Assembly (NCBI RefSeq): GCF_019279795.1
Contig: NC_056750.1
Coordinates: forward strand, 825,741,854 to 825,805,853
DNA length: 64,000 nucleotides
DNA from: Protopterus annectens
Taxonomy: Eukaryota; Chordata; Ceratodontiformes; Protopteridae
Reading direction: 5' to 3'
Positions 1-9,787 of this stretch are shown here, piece after piece. The notes under the pieces are model-generated. The model was not told the origin of the DNA, did no database searches, and saw only the letters and a program-made list of their open reading frames with translations. Position 1 is the stretch's first letter; each line of letters starts with the position of its first letter. A program made the position numbers and the translations under genes.

Positions 1-960
1 GGGTAAGGATTAGAGTTGAAATGTTTGGCAGCAGCTGGGTTAATTAAAGCTATAGCTGCTGGGTCATGTTGGGAAGAATGTATACAAACTTAAAAGAGTG
101 AGGAATTTTATATATTCTATTTATCTTTTTATCAGCAGTAGGCTGAGTACCAGGAAAATTGCAGGCAGTGACACACACTTCCTCCAGAGCTGACAGAACT
201 GGGGAAATGGGTAAAGGTTCTGGAAATTCCTTCTGTAACAGCTGATAGTATTTTGCGGGGGACTTTGAAACCTCAGTGTTCTTGCACTGAATACACTTGC
301 ACATTCTGGAAATAGTGTCGGAGAAAGAGAATCACTGAGTGGGAGATTCAGGTGACGTGCTCTCCACTGTCTGAATCAGAATTCTGAGGGGAAAAATCGT
401 ATCTGTTCTATCACATTCCTCTCTGTATTTAATTTCTTGAATATCTCCAGGAAAAGAGGAATCACTTTTTCTTTTATCAGAAATCACCTGATAAGAAAGG
501 TGAAGAGCCTGTACAAGTCCCTGAATCGGACTTAAACTACTCCTGTTCAGTGAAACTGGAGCAAGAGAAGCTATAAGTTTAATTTTCTGTTTCTTTTTCA
601 CAGGAAAATAACTTCCTCAGGGATGGGCACAACATTCTGGTTAAGCAGGGGTACTTTCCCTGCCCCTTCTTGCAACACCAACAAAAGTAGCTCTCCCTTG
701 TCCACTAAGGGGAGCCCAGTAGCTGCAGGGGAAATTGGTAATGCCTAGTGCATAGTGGCTATATTGGCTACACAGAGGGATCTAGGGGAAAAGGACAGTG
801 GTCTGAAGAACCTGCTTGGCGACAGCAGAGTCTCTCACCTGCATCTGAGGCAAATTACCATCCTGCTCTGGTGGCAAACAATACTATTGCATTATCACTT
901 AAGACACAGGCAAAGATACATTTATATAAAAGAAAACAAATCATGGGCGTAACTTCTACT
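1..960 (-). mobile_element. DIRS-type retroelement remnant, gag region
   Basis: Read on the minus strand, ORF pieces 601-332 and 304-50 line up in order with the gag region of the DIRS element at 58.0-63.5 kb: an acidic Ser-rich stretch, then a Cys-containing segment (MCKCIQCKN here, MSHCFQWEN there), then a Pro/Ile-rich segment. The reversed stretch 748-880 also matches the leader near 58650-58760, including a 'tttgcctcagNtgcagg' block and an 'atccctctg' block. The frame is broken between the two ORF pieces. The element runs off the left edge, so RT, RNase H and recombinase are outside the window. Assignment to the family of the 58-kb copy rests on by-eye alignment. Confidence 0.7.
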
Positions 961-1239
961 AGCTAAGAATTATGAGCAATGATCTTTGAGATATAACAAA
1001 ATATTTATTGTCAGTCAGATAAAAGTGTATTGTCTGAGAAGCACTAAACACTCCAAAATATTCTATCTTTGTGGTCAAAACAACCACACCTCCCATGCAC
1101 TGGTATGTTCTAATCATTTGAAGTTCCTGCCTCACAATAAAAAAGAGCTGGTTTTCTGACAGGATGAATTTGCACAGAATTGCCTCCTGCTACAATAAAA
1201 TAGTTACATTTGCACCAGTCTCCCTCATAGGACCTACAA

Positions 1240-1802
1240 ATTCTTAGTACTGACGAATAAGTCAAATAATGTTGCAGGAGACTCGCTGTACTCCCAATAC
1301 ATTGCTAAACTCTGGAATAGTATCCCCACACAAATAAAACTGATGAACTCAGTAGTTTTAAATCACTGATCAAACAACATCTCAACCAATCCTAGTCCTG
1401 CACTTGTTCATCACGGGGTTAAGACTTTGTGTTCACCATATGAAACTCTCCGAATACTCTCCTTAAACAGAACACTCTCAACCTCTCATTTAAAAGACAA
1501 AAAAAATGTTATACATAACTACTGCTTGTACAATCCACTAACTGGCACATTGGACTCTCTCATTAGAAACTTCCACCTCTGTACAATCTTAGAATGTAAA
1601 AATGTAACTACTATTTGTGCATAAATGTAAAAAGAAATGTAACTGCTCTGTGTTTAACTGCAATCTAGTATAATGCAATATAAGGAAATGAAGCGTTTCC
1701 GCCAGGGCATCCCATGAAAATGGGTATTACCCAGTCAGACTTTCCCAGTAAACAAAGACAAGTAAAATAATTAAATAAATAAACACACAAATAAATAAAT
1801 AA
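1240..1802 (+). mobile_element. L2-like LINE, 5'-truncated 3' end
   Basis: Translation of about 1255-1380 gives the C-terminal signature of the L2 ORF2 (N-N-V-A-G, then I-A-K-L-W-N-S-I-P), matching the 3' ORF of the reversed L2 at 2.95-7.1 kb (N-N-T-A-G, then I-A-K-I-W-N-N-L-P). The 3' end (about 1710-1802) has the same closing block as that copy: a 'cagtc(a/g)gactttncc' box followed by an AAATAAAT-type tail. It is a 5'-truncated insertion with no intact ORF. The preceding 961-1239 shows nothing I can assign. Confidence 0.7.
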
Positions 1803-1890
1803 GTGCATCTGTTGAGTAATAGTTGCCAGTTTTTCTCTGAACTGAAAAAAAATAATGTTCCAATAAAAATGAATAATTATTTTCCTGAAA

Positions 1891-2213
1891 TAGCTGTGAA
1901 TACCTTTCAGGCCATGGTGGTGCAGTGGTTAGCGTTGTCACCTCACAGCAAGAGGTTCTCCAGTTTGATTCTCAGTTGGACCGCCTTCTGTATGGAGTCT
2001 GCATGTCCTCCCTGCAGTCGAGTGACGTTTAAAGACATGCAGGTAGGCGCTTACGTGAATGGGTGTGCCTTCTTTGAAGGTTGGGTGTCAGGCTGGCACC
2101 TCGACACAGTAAAAATCCACTGCCAATCATTACAGGACTGGAGTTCTGCTGTAGCGACCCCTAACCGGGAAAAGCTGAAAGACATTATTTTTTTTAGCTG
2201 TGAATACCTTTCA
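1891..2213 (+). mobile_element. tRNA-derived SINE (SINE-a) with 19-bp target duplication
   Basis: The SINE body is 1910-2194. It opens with a Pol III box-A-like 'tggtgcagtggttagc' and has a diverged box B ('cagtttgattct'). The central part matches the better preserved copy at 24.33 kb. The 3' end reads 'gcgacccctaaccgggaaaa' then 'gctgaaag'. It is flanked by perfect direct repeats TAGCTGTGAATACCTTTCA at 1891-1909 and 2195-2213, which define both ends to the base. The 3' tail resembles the end of the RTE-like LINE at 40.74 kb, the likely source of its retrotransposition enzymes. The head resembles the zebrafish DANA/SINE3 type from general knowledge. Confidence 0.88.
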
Positions 2214-2224
2214 ACGTGTTAGTG

Positions 2225-2360
2225 TAACAAATCTGGTGAAACCCTAAAATAATGATGGGACAAAGGGCCAATAGTAGAGACAGATTTTAAATATTGCTCT
2301 TATAAATTTAAAAAAGTTGTTAGAATAACAGCATTTGTGTTAGGTCTGAAACTCAAATGC
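2225..2360 (+). repeat. Unclassified dispersed repeat, copy 1
   Basis: A stretch with 'ctaaaataatg..ggga.aaa.g.cc', 'cagattttaaa' and 'g.atttgtgttag' in the same order and spacing as 11440-11560. No coding capacity, terminal repeats or tail are visible in either copy. Function and class are unknown. Confidence 0.5.
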
Positions 2361-2949
2361 ACGTAATTATTTAGGGGGGTTTCAAATCAAATTTTGTGAG
2401 GAGAACAGACCAAAAAATATTAGCAAAAATCTGGATATTCTGCAAAAATCAGTGCAAGTGACAGGTATGCATGCTTTAACGTTTACAAAAATAGTGTTCT
2501 CTAAAGCAATCTCTTGCTTCCCTGGATCCCCACAGCAGTGTTGTATGTTACTGTATCCTCTACACACTCATGCATACCCACACCCACGCACATATTTGTG
2601 TACAGGCACTCACATAAACTGCACTGTCGTATACATGTAACTACACACTCGCACATATGCACTAGCTCACACTCGCAGACATGGAGTCATGCACACTTGC
2701 ATATACAAATGTAATTGCATAGTCATATACACATATTCATGCACTCTCATGTATGCACTCATGAACACTTGCATACATGCACTCACACACGCTCATATTT
2801 ACACATGCACTAGCGCACACCTACATACCTGCATATACACATGCACTCTCATACAGTCACATATATGGACTTGTAAACACCGGCATACATGCACTCACGG
2901 ACACTCACAGATAGCTGGATACCTACACATGCACACTTTCTTTTTTGTT
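2361..2949. repeat. Unassigned spacer grading into CA/CT-rich irregular tandem repeat
   Basis: 2361-2555 has no recognisable feature. From about 2556 to 2935 the sequence is a degenerate run of 'cacactcatgcatac'-like words, giving open frames rich in His, Cys and Thr on the plus strand. It is low-complexity simple sequence, not a gene. Confidence 0.7.
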
Positions 2950-3228
2950 TTATTTTATTTTTTTTAATATCCTTTTTTACAACTTTATTTATTTATTTTT
3001 ATTTATTTTACATTTGTTGACCGGCAAAGTCCGACTGGAGCAAGGTCCATTTACAGCGGAGTCCCGGGGAGAAAAGCTCCAGTATTATACTACATGTTTA
3101 GTGATAATATATGCAATACTAGATATTATTTACAATACAAGATATTACATGCAAGAAAAACATGATTAAAGTGATTTGTTCAAAACTAATGAAAGGACTT
3201 CATTGTAACAATACAATCATCAGATACA

Positions 3229-5200
3229 TCACATATGCCAGTATAGAGAGACAATCTTTTTGCTGTGCAGGTTTGAGCGTGAGCACAGGAAGGCCCTGTA
3301 TGGCAGTTTTGAGGAGAAGTTAGTACTGTAATATAGAAATAGTAAGCAGAATATAGTGTAAGGTAGGAAGTATTTGAGGAGAGCGGGGAAGCATTTATGT
3401 GATGCAAGGACAGAGCCAGGAATGCAAGAGGTGTGATTTGAGTGATTTTTGAAGAGTGTGATAGAAGTTGCTGAGGAAATATTCTGGGGGAGGTTATTCC
3501 ATATCTTTGCTATGGTATGAGCAAAAAGAGCTTTACCTGCAGTGTTGTTGGCTTGAGTTATATGCAGAAGGGTTTTGTTGGATGAGCAGAGTGGACGATT
3601 TGCTGAGTATTGGTTAAGTAGTTGGTTCAGGGCAGGAGTCTTGTGGGGATTCTTTAGGATGTTATAGGTGAGGACAAGTTGGTGGTAACTAATTAAATGA
3701 GGAAGTTCTAACCAATGTAGCTCTTTTAGAGCAAGGCAATGATGGCTATGAAAAGCAGTTATTGGCGAATTTAGCAATCTTATTGTAACATGACTCTAGT
3801 TTGTTCATGTCTGTTTTCCTAATGTGGGTTAGGATTGGAGATGCATACATTAGGGTAGATAGAAGGTGGGTTTGGGCTAGGGTGATTCGTGCTTGGTCTG
3901 TTAGGAAGTGTTTGTGTTTATACAGTGTTCCTAATTTTTTATGTACTTTCTTAATGGTTTGAGAGATGTGGACATCGAAGTGGAGGTCATTATCTATTTC
4001 AATGCCAAGGAGTTTTGTGTGGGGGGAGGGGGAGATTGTGGTGCCATTTTTGGAAGTGATAGTGAAAAAGAGGGGTGTGGGTTTGTATTTGGTTGGGGTG
4101 AATAGTAGTAGTTTTGTCTTGTTGGGGTTAAGAATCAGTTGGATATCAGTAATCCATTTTTCAGTGGCGTTGAAGGATTCCTGGGTAAGGTTTTGAAGAG
4201 TGGTAAGGGATGGGGCTGAGCAGATTAAGGTGGAGTCATCAGCATACTGTATGAGTGATGCATGCAGTGTGGAGGTGTGTAGTCTGTTGGTGAAAATAGT
4301 GAATAGTAATGGGCCTAGTATTGAGCCTTGTGGAACGCCTATGGTGGATGATAGTAAGGGTGATAGGGTTCCAAAATAGTGAATAGTAATGGGCCTAGTA
4401 TTGAGCCTTGTGGAACGCCTATGGTGGATGATAGTAAAGGTGATAGGGCTCCTTGCCATTTGACTGATTGTTTCCTATTGAGCCTTGTGGAACACCTATG
4501 GTGGATGATAGTAAGGGTGATAGGGCTCCTTGCCATTTGACTGATTGTTTCCTATTGAGCCTTGTGGAACACCTATGGTGGATGATAGTAAAGGTGATAG
4601 GGCTCCTTGCCATTTGACTGATTGTTTCCTATTGAGCCTTGTGGAACACCTATGGTGGATGATAGTAAGGGTGATAGGGCTCCTTGCCATTTGACTGATT
4701 GTTTCCTATTGAGCCTTGTGGAACACCTATGGTGGATGATAGTAAAGGTGATAGGGTTCCTTGCCATTTGACTGATTGTTTCCTATTGAGCCTTGTGGAA
4801 CACCTATGTTGGATGATAGTAAGGGTGATAGGGCTCCTTGCCATTTGACTGATTGTTTCCTATTGAGCCTTGTGGAACACCTATGGTGGATGATAGTAAG
4901 GGTGATAGGGCTCCTTGCCATTTGACTGATTGTTTCCTATCAGAGAGATAGTTTTTGAACCAAGCAGTTGTAGAGGGGGCAAAGGATAATGATGTTAGTG
5001 TGTGTAGTAGTAGGTTATGTGAGACCATGTCAAATGCCTTAGAGAGATCTATGAATATGGCAGATACAAAGTTGTTGTTATTTCTGAGTTGGTTAACCTG
5101 GTTAGTGAAAGACAGAAGAGCAGTGGTTGTACTGTGGTTTGGGCGGAAGCCGTGCTGGGTTGTGGAGAGGAGATTATGTGAGGTTAAGAAATGCATCACT
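3229..5200 (-). pseudogene. L2-b reverse transcriptase and C-terminal region
   Basis: This part would copy the LINE RNA at the nicked target. From the N-terminal side (about 5199) it shows the template-grip motif with Q-H-G-F-R-P-N-H, the first catalytic Asp block (F-I-D-L-S-K-A-F-D), then the motif with S-D-R-K-Q-S-V-K-W and G-V-P-Q-G-S. The frame then enters a tandem array. Beyond the array the ORF 4459-3746 resumes with the Y-A-D-D active site, the thumb (L-L-G-I-E-I-D) and a Cys-containing tail, and 3777-3229 carries the terminal segment with I-A-K-I-W-N-N-L. It is broken by the array and at least one more shift. Confidence 0.85.
4321..4939 (-). repeat. 77-bp tandem array (7 units plus one 80-bp variant) inside the L2 RT gene
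   Basis: Units begin with 'ttgagccttgtgga' at 4401, 4478, 4555, 4632, 4709, 4786 and 4863, exactly 77 bp apart. A related 80-bp segment at 4321-4400 instead ends with a copy of 'aatagtaatgggcctagta'. Each unit encodes the RT segment from K-Q-S-V-K-W-Q-G to G-V-P-Q-G-S-I. Because 77 is not a multiple of three, every unit shifts the frame, which produces a ladder of near-identical 64-residue ORFs. Units differ only by scattered substitutions, so the expansion is recent relative to the insertion. Confidence 0.95.
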
Positions 5201-5989
5201 TGGGTATGAATACATTTTTCAAGGAGTTTGGACAGGGGGGATAGGATAGCAATGGGGCGGTAGTTTGATAGCTCGTAGGAGTTTCCACCTTTGTGTAGTG
5301 GGATAATATGTGATACCTTCTATAGTTGAGGGATGTAAGCTTCTTTGATGGAGCAGTTAATCAGAATTGAGACAGGGTAGGCTAGAGATTCAGCTGCTAG
5401 TTTTAGGAAATTAGTGGGTAGGCCATCAGCTGCAAGAGTGGTAGGTTTTAGTTTTGAGAGTAGCTTTTTGACTATGGAGGTTGGTATGGGAGAGAGAGTA
5501 AAATATGGTATATTCCTATGGTCCTTAGTGGGGGTGGATATAGGGTTATTGCTAGATAGCAGAGTAGATAGTGATAGAATAGAGTCTATGAAATGATGGT
5601 TGAATTGAGAGGCTAAGTTGTCATTAGTGGTATTTGTGTTGGGAGCTGGGGTAGTAGTTTTACCAGGTTTTAGAAGGGAGTTAATAGCATGCCAGAACTT
5701 TTGGGGTTTTTTTAGAATGTTTGTTTTGGAGATTTAGGAAGTAGCTTTGTTTGTCTAGCTTTGTTTGTCTTTTGGCTTGATTACGAAGTTGTTGATAGTT
5801 CTGTCTATTTAAGGTAGTATTGTTCTTTTTCCAGATCTTCCAGGCATTATCTCTGGCTTGTAGTAAGCCTTTTGTGGTCCTAGTCAGCCAAGGGGCATAG
5901 TTTACTTTGGTTCTAAGTTTTCTAATGGGAGCTACTGTATTCAAAACATTCATAAAAGTACTATTGAATAGTTTAACTGCCTGGTCTAG

Positions 5990-6788
5990 TTCCAGACTAT
6001 GTAATGGCTACCAATTACATTGTCGTAATATACTATTGAGAATTTGTGGATTTACCTTGTGCTCATTTCTAGTTTCCTTATACAGTATGGGTTTGGCTAT
6101 GTTTAACTTTTTACGAAGAAGGAAAGTGGGGCAGTGATCGCTGAGTGAGTCAGATAGACAGCCTGTGAGATAATTTTGACTAGGGAAATTTACTAAAGTC
6201 CAATCAAGAGTTGACTGTTTCTTGGATTTTTTTATCCACTCTGGTAGGTTCTTGAATTTGTTGAGAGAAACCGAATAAGTTAATATGGTTTGTGGGATTG
6301 CTAGAGTTACAGGATTGCCAATCAAGATTTAGGTCTCCTAACAGGATGGTTTCTTGTGGCAGGTTGGTTGTAGCCCATTGTAAGATTTCCTTTATTGTTG
6401 CCGAGTTATTTCCTGGAGGGATATAACTGCAAAGGATGTTAATTATCTTTTTGTTGTTTAGAGATAGAACTGAGCCTAATGTTTCAGCATTTTGGAATTT
6501 GGGAAGTGGGGTTTGCAGAGGCTGGAGGTTGAGTGTGTTTTTAAATAGAATAGCAACTCCGCCTCCCTTTTTAGCATTTCTGTCTAGTCTTAGGATGTTA
6601 TAGCCTGATGGAAGAATTTCTTCATTTTGGGTGGAGGGTTTTAGCCAGGTTTCAGTAATAGTTAGTAAATCTGGGGAGTATTGGGCTATGAATGTGTGTA
6701 GGTCATGCAGTTTGTTTGATATACTTCTTGAGTTTAGGTTTATAATAAGTAGGTCTGATGTTTGTTTGTGTGAGAGGATGTTGTTGTA
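5990..6788 (-). pseudogene. L2-b AP-type endonuclease domain
   Basis: Read on the minus strand from about 6788: an N-terminal Asn-containing strand (I-I-N-L-R-S-I-S-N-K), then T-I-T-E-T-W-L with the catalytic Glu, a G-G-V-A-I-L-F block, G-D-L-N-L-D-W and near 6140 the closing S-D-H-C-P-T with catalytic Asp-His. These are the landmarks of the APE-like nickase of L2/CR1/Jockey LINEs, which opens the target strand. The frame is interrupted near 6320, so no single ORF spans the domain. It lies directly downstream of the 2A-like motif. Confidence 0.8.
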
Positions 6789-6815
6789 TGGACCTGGGTT
6801 GGGGTGTATGTCTCC
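6789..6815 (-). other. 2A-like (StopGo) motif at the N-terminus of the L2-b protein
   Basis: The minus strand encodes G-D-I-H-P-N-P-G-P, close to the 2A consensus D-(V/I)-E-x-N-P-G-P with His in place of Glu. Such motifs at the N-termini of APE-type LINE proteins are established knowledge and cause ribosomes to skip a bond between the last Gly and Pro. The position just ahead of the endonuclease is as expected. The reading frame immediately upstream holds a stop, so the leader is not joined to it in this copy. Confidence 0.7.
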
Positions 6816-6872
6816 TGAGATTAGTAAACATTTTTTTGTAGATTAGTTTGAGTTTTATAGCATGTGCTAGAT

Positions 6873-7112
6873 CTATATTTGTTTTAGGTAGTGCTTGTTT
6901 TTTGAGAGTCTGAGTGGTAGGGGTTTTATATATGTAGAATAATGAGCTGTCACTAAATAGCGTATAGCAGATTTGAAATATATGTGTTTGTCTGTGTGTG
7001 TGTAAGAATGTGTTGTGTGGAATGAATTGTTTAATGGTATGTTAGTGGGTGTGGATGTGGTGAATGTTAGTGTGGTGAGAGTTAGAGTTAGAGCTAGTGG
7101 TATGAATTTCAT
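6873..7112 (-). pseudogene. L2-b N-terminal leader ORF, signal-peptide-like
   Basis: A 79-residue ORF begins with ATG and a hydrophobic Leu/Thr-rich stretch (M-K-F-I-P-L-A-L-T-L-T-L) resembling a signal peptide, followed by a Thr/His-rich segment. It sits directly upstream of the 2A-like motif, so in an intact element it would probably be the released leader. It is out of frame with the motif here. Its function is not known to me. Confidence 0.45.
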
Positions 7113-7375
7113 GGTTAGTGTAGCTACTAGAGATATTTAGATAGGAAGTAAGATGGGTGTGTTAGTGGCTGGGTGCTCGATCTTTAGTTTGGCTACTGGG
7201 TGGGGTGTTTGGCTTGGGTGTGTCTGAGTGTAATTGAAAGGAGGTGGTGATTGGTGTGGAGATTGGATTGGTTGTCAGGGTTAGCTATAAATGTAGATGC
7301 ACTGGGGGTGGGTGGAATTTGGGGGTAGGGTAGGGGAGCGGAGTGAGCCCGTAGGGCGAACGGAGCGGGAAGAAC

Positions 7376-8010
7376 CGAGAGGTGAGTTGGCTCAGGAGAA
7401 ACAATCAGTGAACAGGATTACAACTGCAGGTAAAGCCAGGGAGTGGGATTGTATCTATTGTGGTTTCTGTACTAGTAGTGTGTTCAGGAACTATTGTAAT
7501 TCCTTCAAAAAAAAGGAAAAAAAATAGGGAGAAAGGGAAGTTGTTAAGTAGAAAACTCTGTTAGGGGCAGAAATAAATCCTATTTGGTAAGCCTTCAGGT
7601 CTAATAAGAGTGGGTTTAGCAGGACCTTTTTATGGCAAAAATGCTGCCACCTGGTGGTGAAAAGGGGGTGATTTCCAGCACTAGGATTCTGCACAACACT
7701 TGTAGTGCTTTATGGGGTTATTAGGAGCAGACAGGGGATAACTATGGATTCAGGGGGCTTGCGGCAGGCTGCTATCACATACACTGGTAGGATGCTAGAT
7801 AATAGTAGAATGCTGTTATAATATTGCTCTTAGAGCTACATACACTGAGTTGTCCCTGTATGATTTGAGTTGTGCCTTTTCCACTTTGGGAGGTGTTTGT
7901 TATGCCTGGGAGCAGGGTATCTTCAGACGTCCTCACTATGACCGGAGGGATTCCTGACCGAAGTACTAACCTTATATGCAGGAATAGTACAGGGGACACC
8001 CGTGGTTACA
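7376..8010. repeat. Unclassified module, copy 1 (one 168-bp monomer)
   Basis: From 'gagaggtgagttggctc' at 7376 to about 8010 this sequence is repeated almost unchanged at 9931-10568. It includes 'gccacctggtgg', an A-rich block at 7507-7528 and one copy of a 168-bp monomer (7843-8010). It lies next to the 5' end of L2-b, so it could be an L2 5' UTR. However, copy 2 has no L2 coding sequence beside it, so it may be an independent element. No protein is supported. Confidence 0.7.
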
Positions 8011-8308
8011 GCTGTAAGGAGAGGAGAGACAAAAAAACCTTAGTACATCAGGAAAGTAGGAGGAGGATTGTGTGTAGGATAGGAATAGAGAAAGGAGCGT
8101 TCAGTGTGAGAGGGAATAGTACCAACGTGAGTCAAGGATAGAGAAATACCAAGAGTAAAATTGGGAAGATAGATAGGAGGAGGGAGCAACCTCTACTGTA
8201 GTAGAAGAAAGAGTAGAATAAGCGGCAGAGGAAGAGACAGCTGTGAAATAAGGATAGATGAGGAAGAAATGGGAGGTAGATTAGTGATATAAAGTAGGAG
8301 TAACACTA
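8011..8308. other. Unassigned A/G-rich spacer
   Basis: Purine-rich sequence on the plus strand. The minus-strand open frames in this region are Leu/Ile-rich by composition. Nothing is recognisable. Confidence 0.5.
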
Positions 8309-8598
8309 TTAAATTCAGTGCCCCTGTTAACTCAGGGATTGCACTTGTAACAAACAAACACTCTATAGAAAATGGAATACAATGCCCTTGTAAGCTCAGA
8401 TTTGTTAAATTCAGTGCCCCTGTTAACTTCAATGAATGCACTTGTAACAAACAAACACTCTATACAAAATGAAATACAATGCCCTTGTAAGCTCAGAATT
8501 GTTAAATTCAGTGCCCCTGTTAACTCAAGGAATGCACTTGTAATAAACAAACATTCTAATTAATATAAAATACAATGCCTTTGTTAGCTAGTCGAACT
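8309..8598. repeat. Three tandem units of about 96 bp
   Basis: Units start with 'ttaaattcagtgcccctgtt' at 8309, 8405 and 8502 and continue through 'gcacttgtaa(c/t)aaacaaaca' and 'tacaatgcc(c/t)ttgt'. The third unit decays after 8560. No coding role is evident. Confidence 0.85.
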
Positions 8599-8912
8599 AA
8601 AATGTATTCACATGGATATGATTATTCTATGCACACTCAAGGTAATTGTTAACTCAAGAAGATCTAACTGTATAATATAGTTTGATTAGTTATTCAATGC
8701 ACAAGTACACTGTTCCTGTTTATAAAATGTTTTCCTATGAATAAGGTTCCTGTGCACAGTGAGAAAATTAGCAACTCTTGGGAGGAATCTAAAGCCTCTA
8801 GGAGCCACTATGTGTTTCACTTCGCTCCAACACTAGCGCAGGTGCTAGCGACTGTATAGGTACGCTAATTTTGGAATTAGAAAATAAAAATATTTCTATT
8901 CACTTTTCAGTA

Positions 8913-8927
8913 AGGTCAGGATGACCT
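8913..8927. promoter_or_regulatory. Perfect palindromic estrogen-response-element sequence
   Basis: AGGTCAGGATGACCT is an exact inverted repeat of AGGTCA with a 3-bp spacer, the consensus site for estrogen receptors. A related, decayed site with a similar flank lies at about 9055-9070. No gene is in sight, so a regulatory role is only a possibility. Confidence 0.5.
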
Positions 8928-9234
8928 GAAAACATACATTCAGATGAGTTTTAATAAAAATGTAGGATCGACTAGGTTTACTAGGTCTTTCAGCATAAGC
9001 GACATAGTAAATACTAATAGCTGTAGAAATGCACTAATAACACACTATACAATAAGGTCGGGAGGTCCTGCAAAGAAGTAAACAGTGGCCTAACGCTAAA
9101 AAATCAGAGCCACTACTTAATTAGTAAAAAAAAAAAAAAAAAAATGTACGCTTGCATAAAACACACACAATATTAGCGTTTAACATGGATAATGTACTTG
9201 CAACAGTTCCTATAGCCTGTGGACATTACACTAA

Positions 9235-9238
<4 letters not shown>

Positions 9239-9282
<44 letters not shown>
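9239..9282. repeat. (AT)n microsatellite
   Basis: About 22 AT units without interruption. A poly-A run lies 95 bp upstream (9127-9144). The Tyr-Ile repeat ORF across it is an artefact. Confidence 0.95.
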
Positions 9283-9284
<2 letters not shown>

Positions 9285-9359
9285 TATCAGCACTTTTCAG
9301 CAGTTATACGAGTCATTCCACTGGTATCAGAGGTAGATATTACTGTTAAAGTCAAACAG

Positions 9360-9655
9360 AACAAGTAAACGAAGCTTCAGTGTTCTATATTAAAGTTCTG
9401 TAACCTTATATGTTACAGTCGCTAAAGGTTCAACAGTAACAGGCTGTTGAGGATATCTTTAGGGTCGTTTTATGCACGTATCACCAGTACAGCGTTCGTA
9501 GCAAGTAAAGCCAAACAAACAGAGCTTTTAGTTTTTATATTAAGTGTCTGTAACCTTATATGTTACAGTCGCTATAGACCCAACAGTAACAAAGCTGCCG
9601 AGGATATCTAAAGGGTCATTCTATGCACATGTCACCAGTACAGCGTTTGTAGCAT
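9360..9655. repeat. Two tandem units of 149 bp
   Basis: The landmark 'ctgtaaccttatatgttacag' recurs at 9399 and 9548, followed in both by 'tcgcta', 'caacagtaaca', 'gaggatatct' and 'accagtacagcgtt'. Homology extends through both units with about 15% substitution by eye. The region 8600-9790 is otherwise unassigned. Confidence 0.8.
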
Positions 9656-9787
9656 AGTGGATTTAACATCACAAGCTATGGTTATTTTGCATTGTGTTAT
9701 AACAGACTAATACATTTAAAACCAAACACATTGAGGCAGATGATTTACATTAAACAATGTACATTTGCATTACAGTTCAAACCTACC

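Larger units (their letters stand above)
2950..7115 (-). mobile_element. L2-like LINE, nearly complete, inactivated (L2-b)
   Basis: The element reads right to left: N-terminal leader (7112-6873), 2A-like motif (6815-6789), AP-type endonuclease (about 6800-5990), linker, reverse transcriptase (about 5300-3780), C-terminal region (3777-3229) and a 3' UTR ending in an (AAATAA)n tail at about 3010-2950. RT landmarks are Q-H-G-F-R-P-N-H-S-T, D-L-S-K-A-F-D, G-V-P-Q-G-S-I-L-G-P and Y-A-D-D. The order is that of L2/CR1-group LINEs and the A/T-rich tail fits L2. It cannot be active: there are several frameshifts, and a 77-bp array (4401-4939) repeatedly breaks the frame in the RT palm. Other L2 copies in the window are shorter. 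Confidence 0.88.

Noticed and set aside
2452..2967. His/Cys/Thr-rich ORFs suggesting a metal-binding protein
   Set aside because: They translate a degenerate CA-rich repeat.
4339..4921. Six near-identical 64-residue ORFs
   Set aside because: Frame ladder produced by the 77-bp array in the L2 RT gene, not a gene family.
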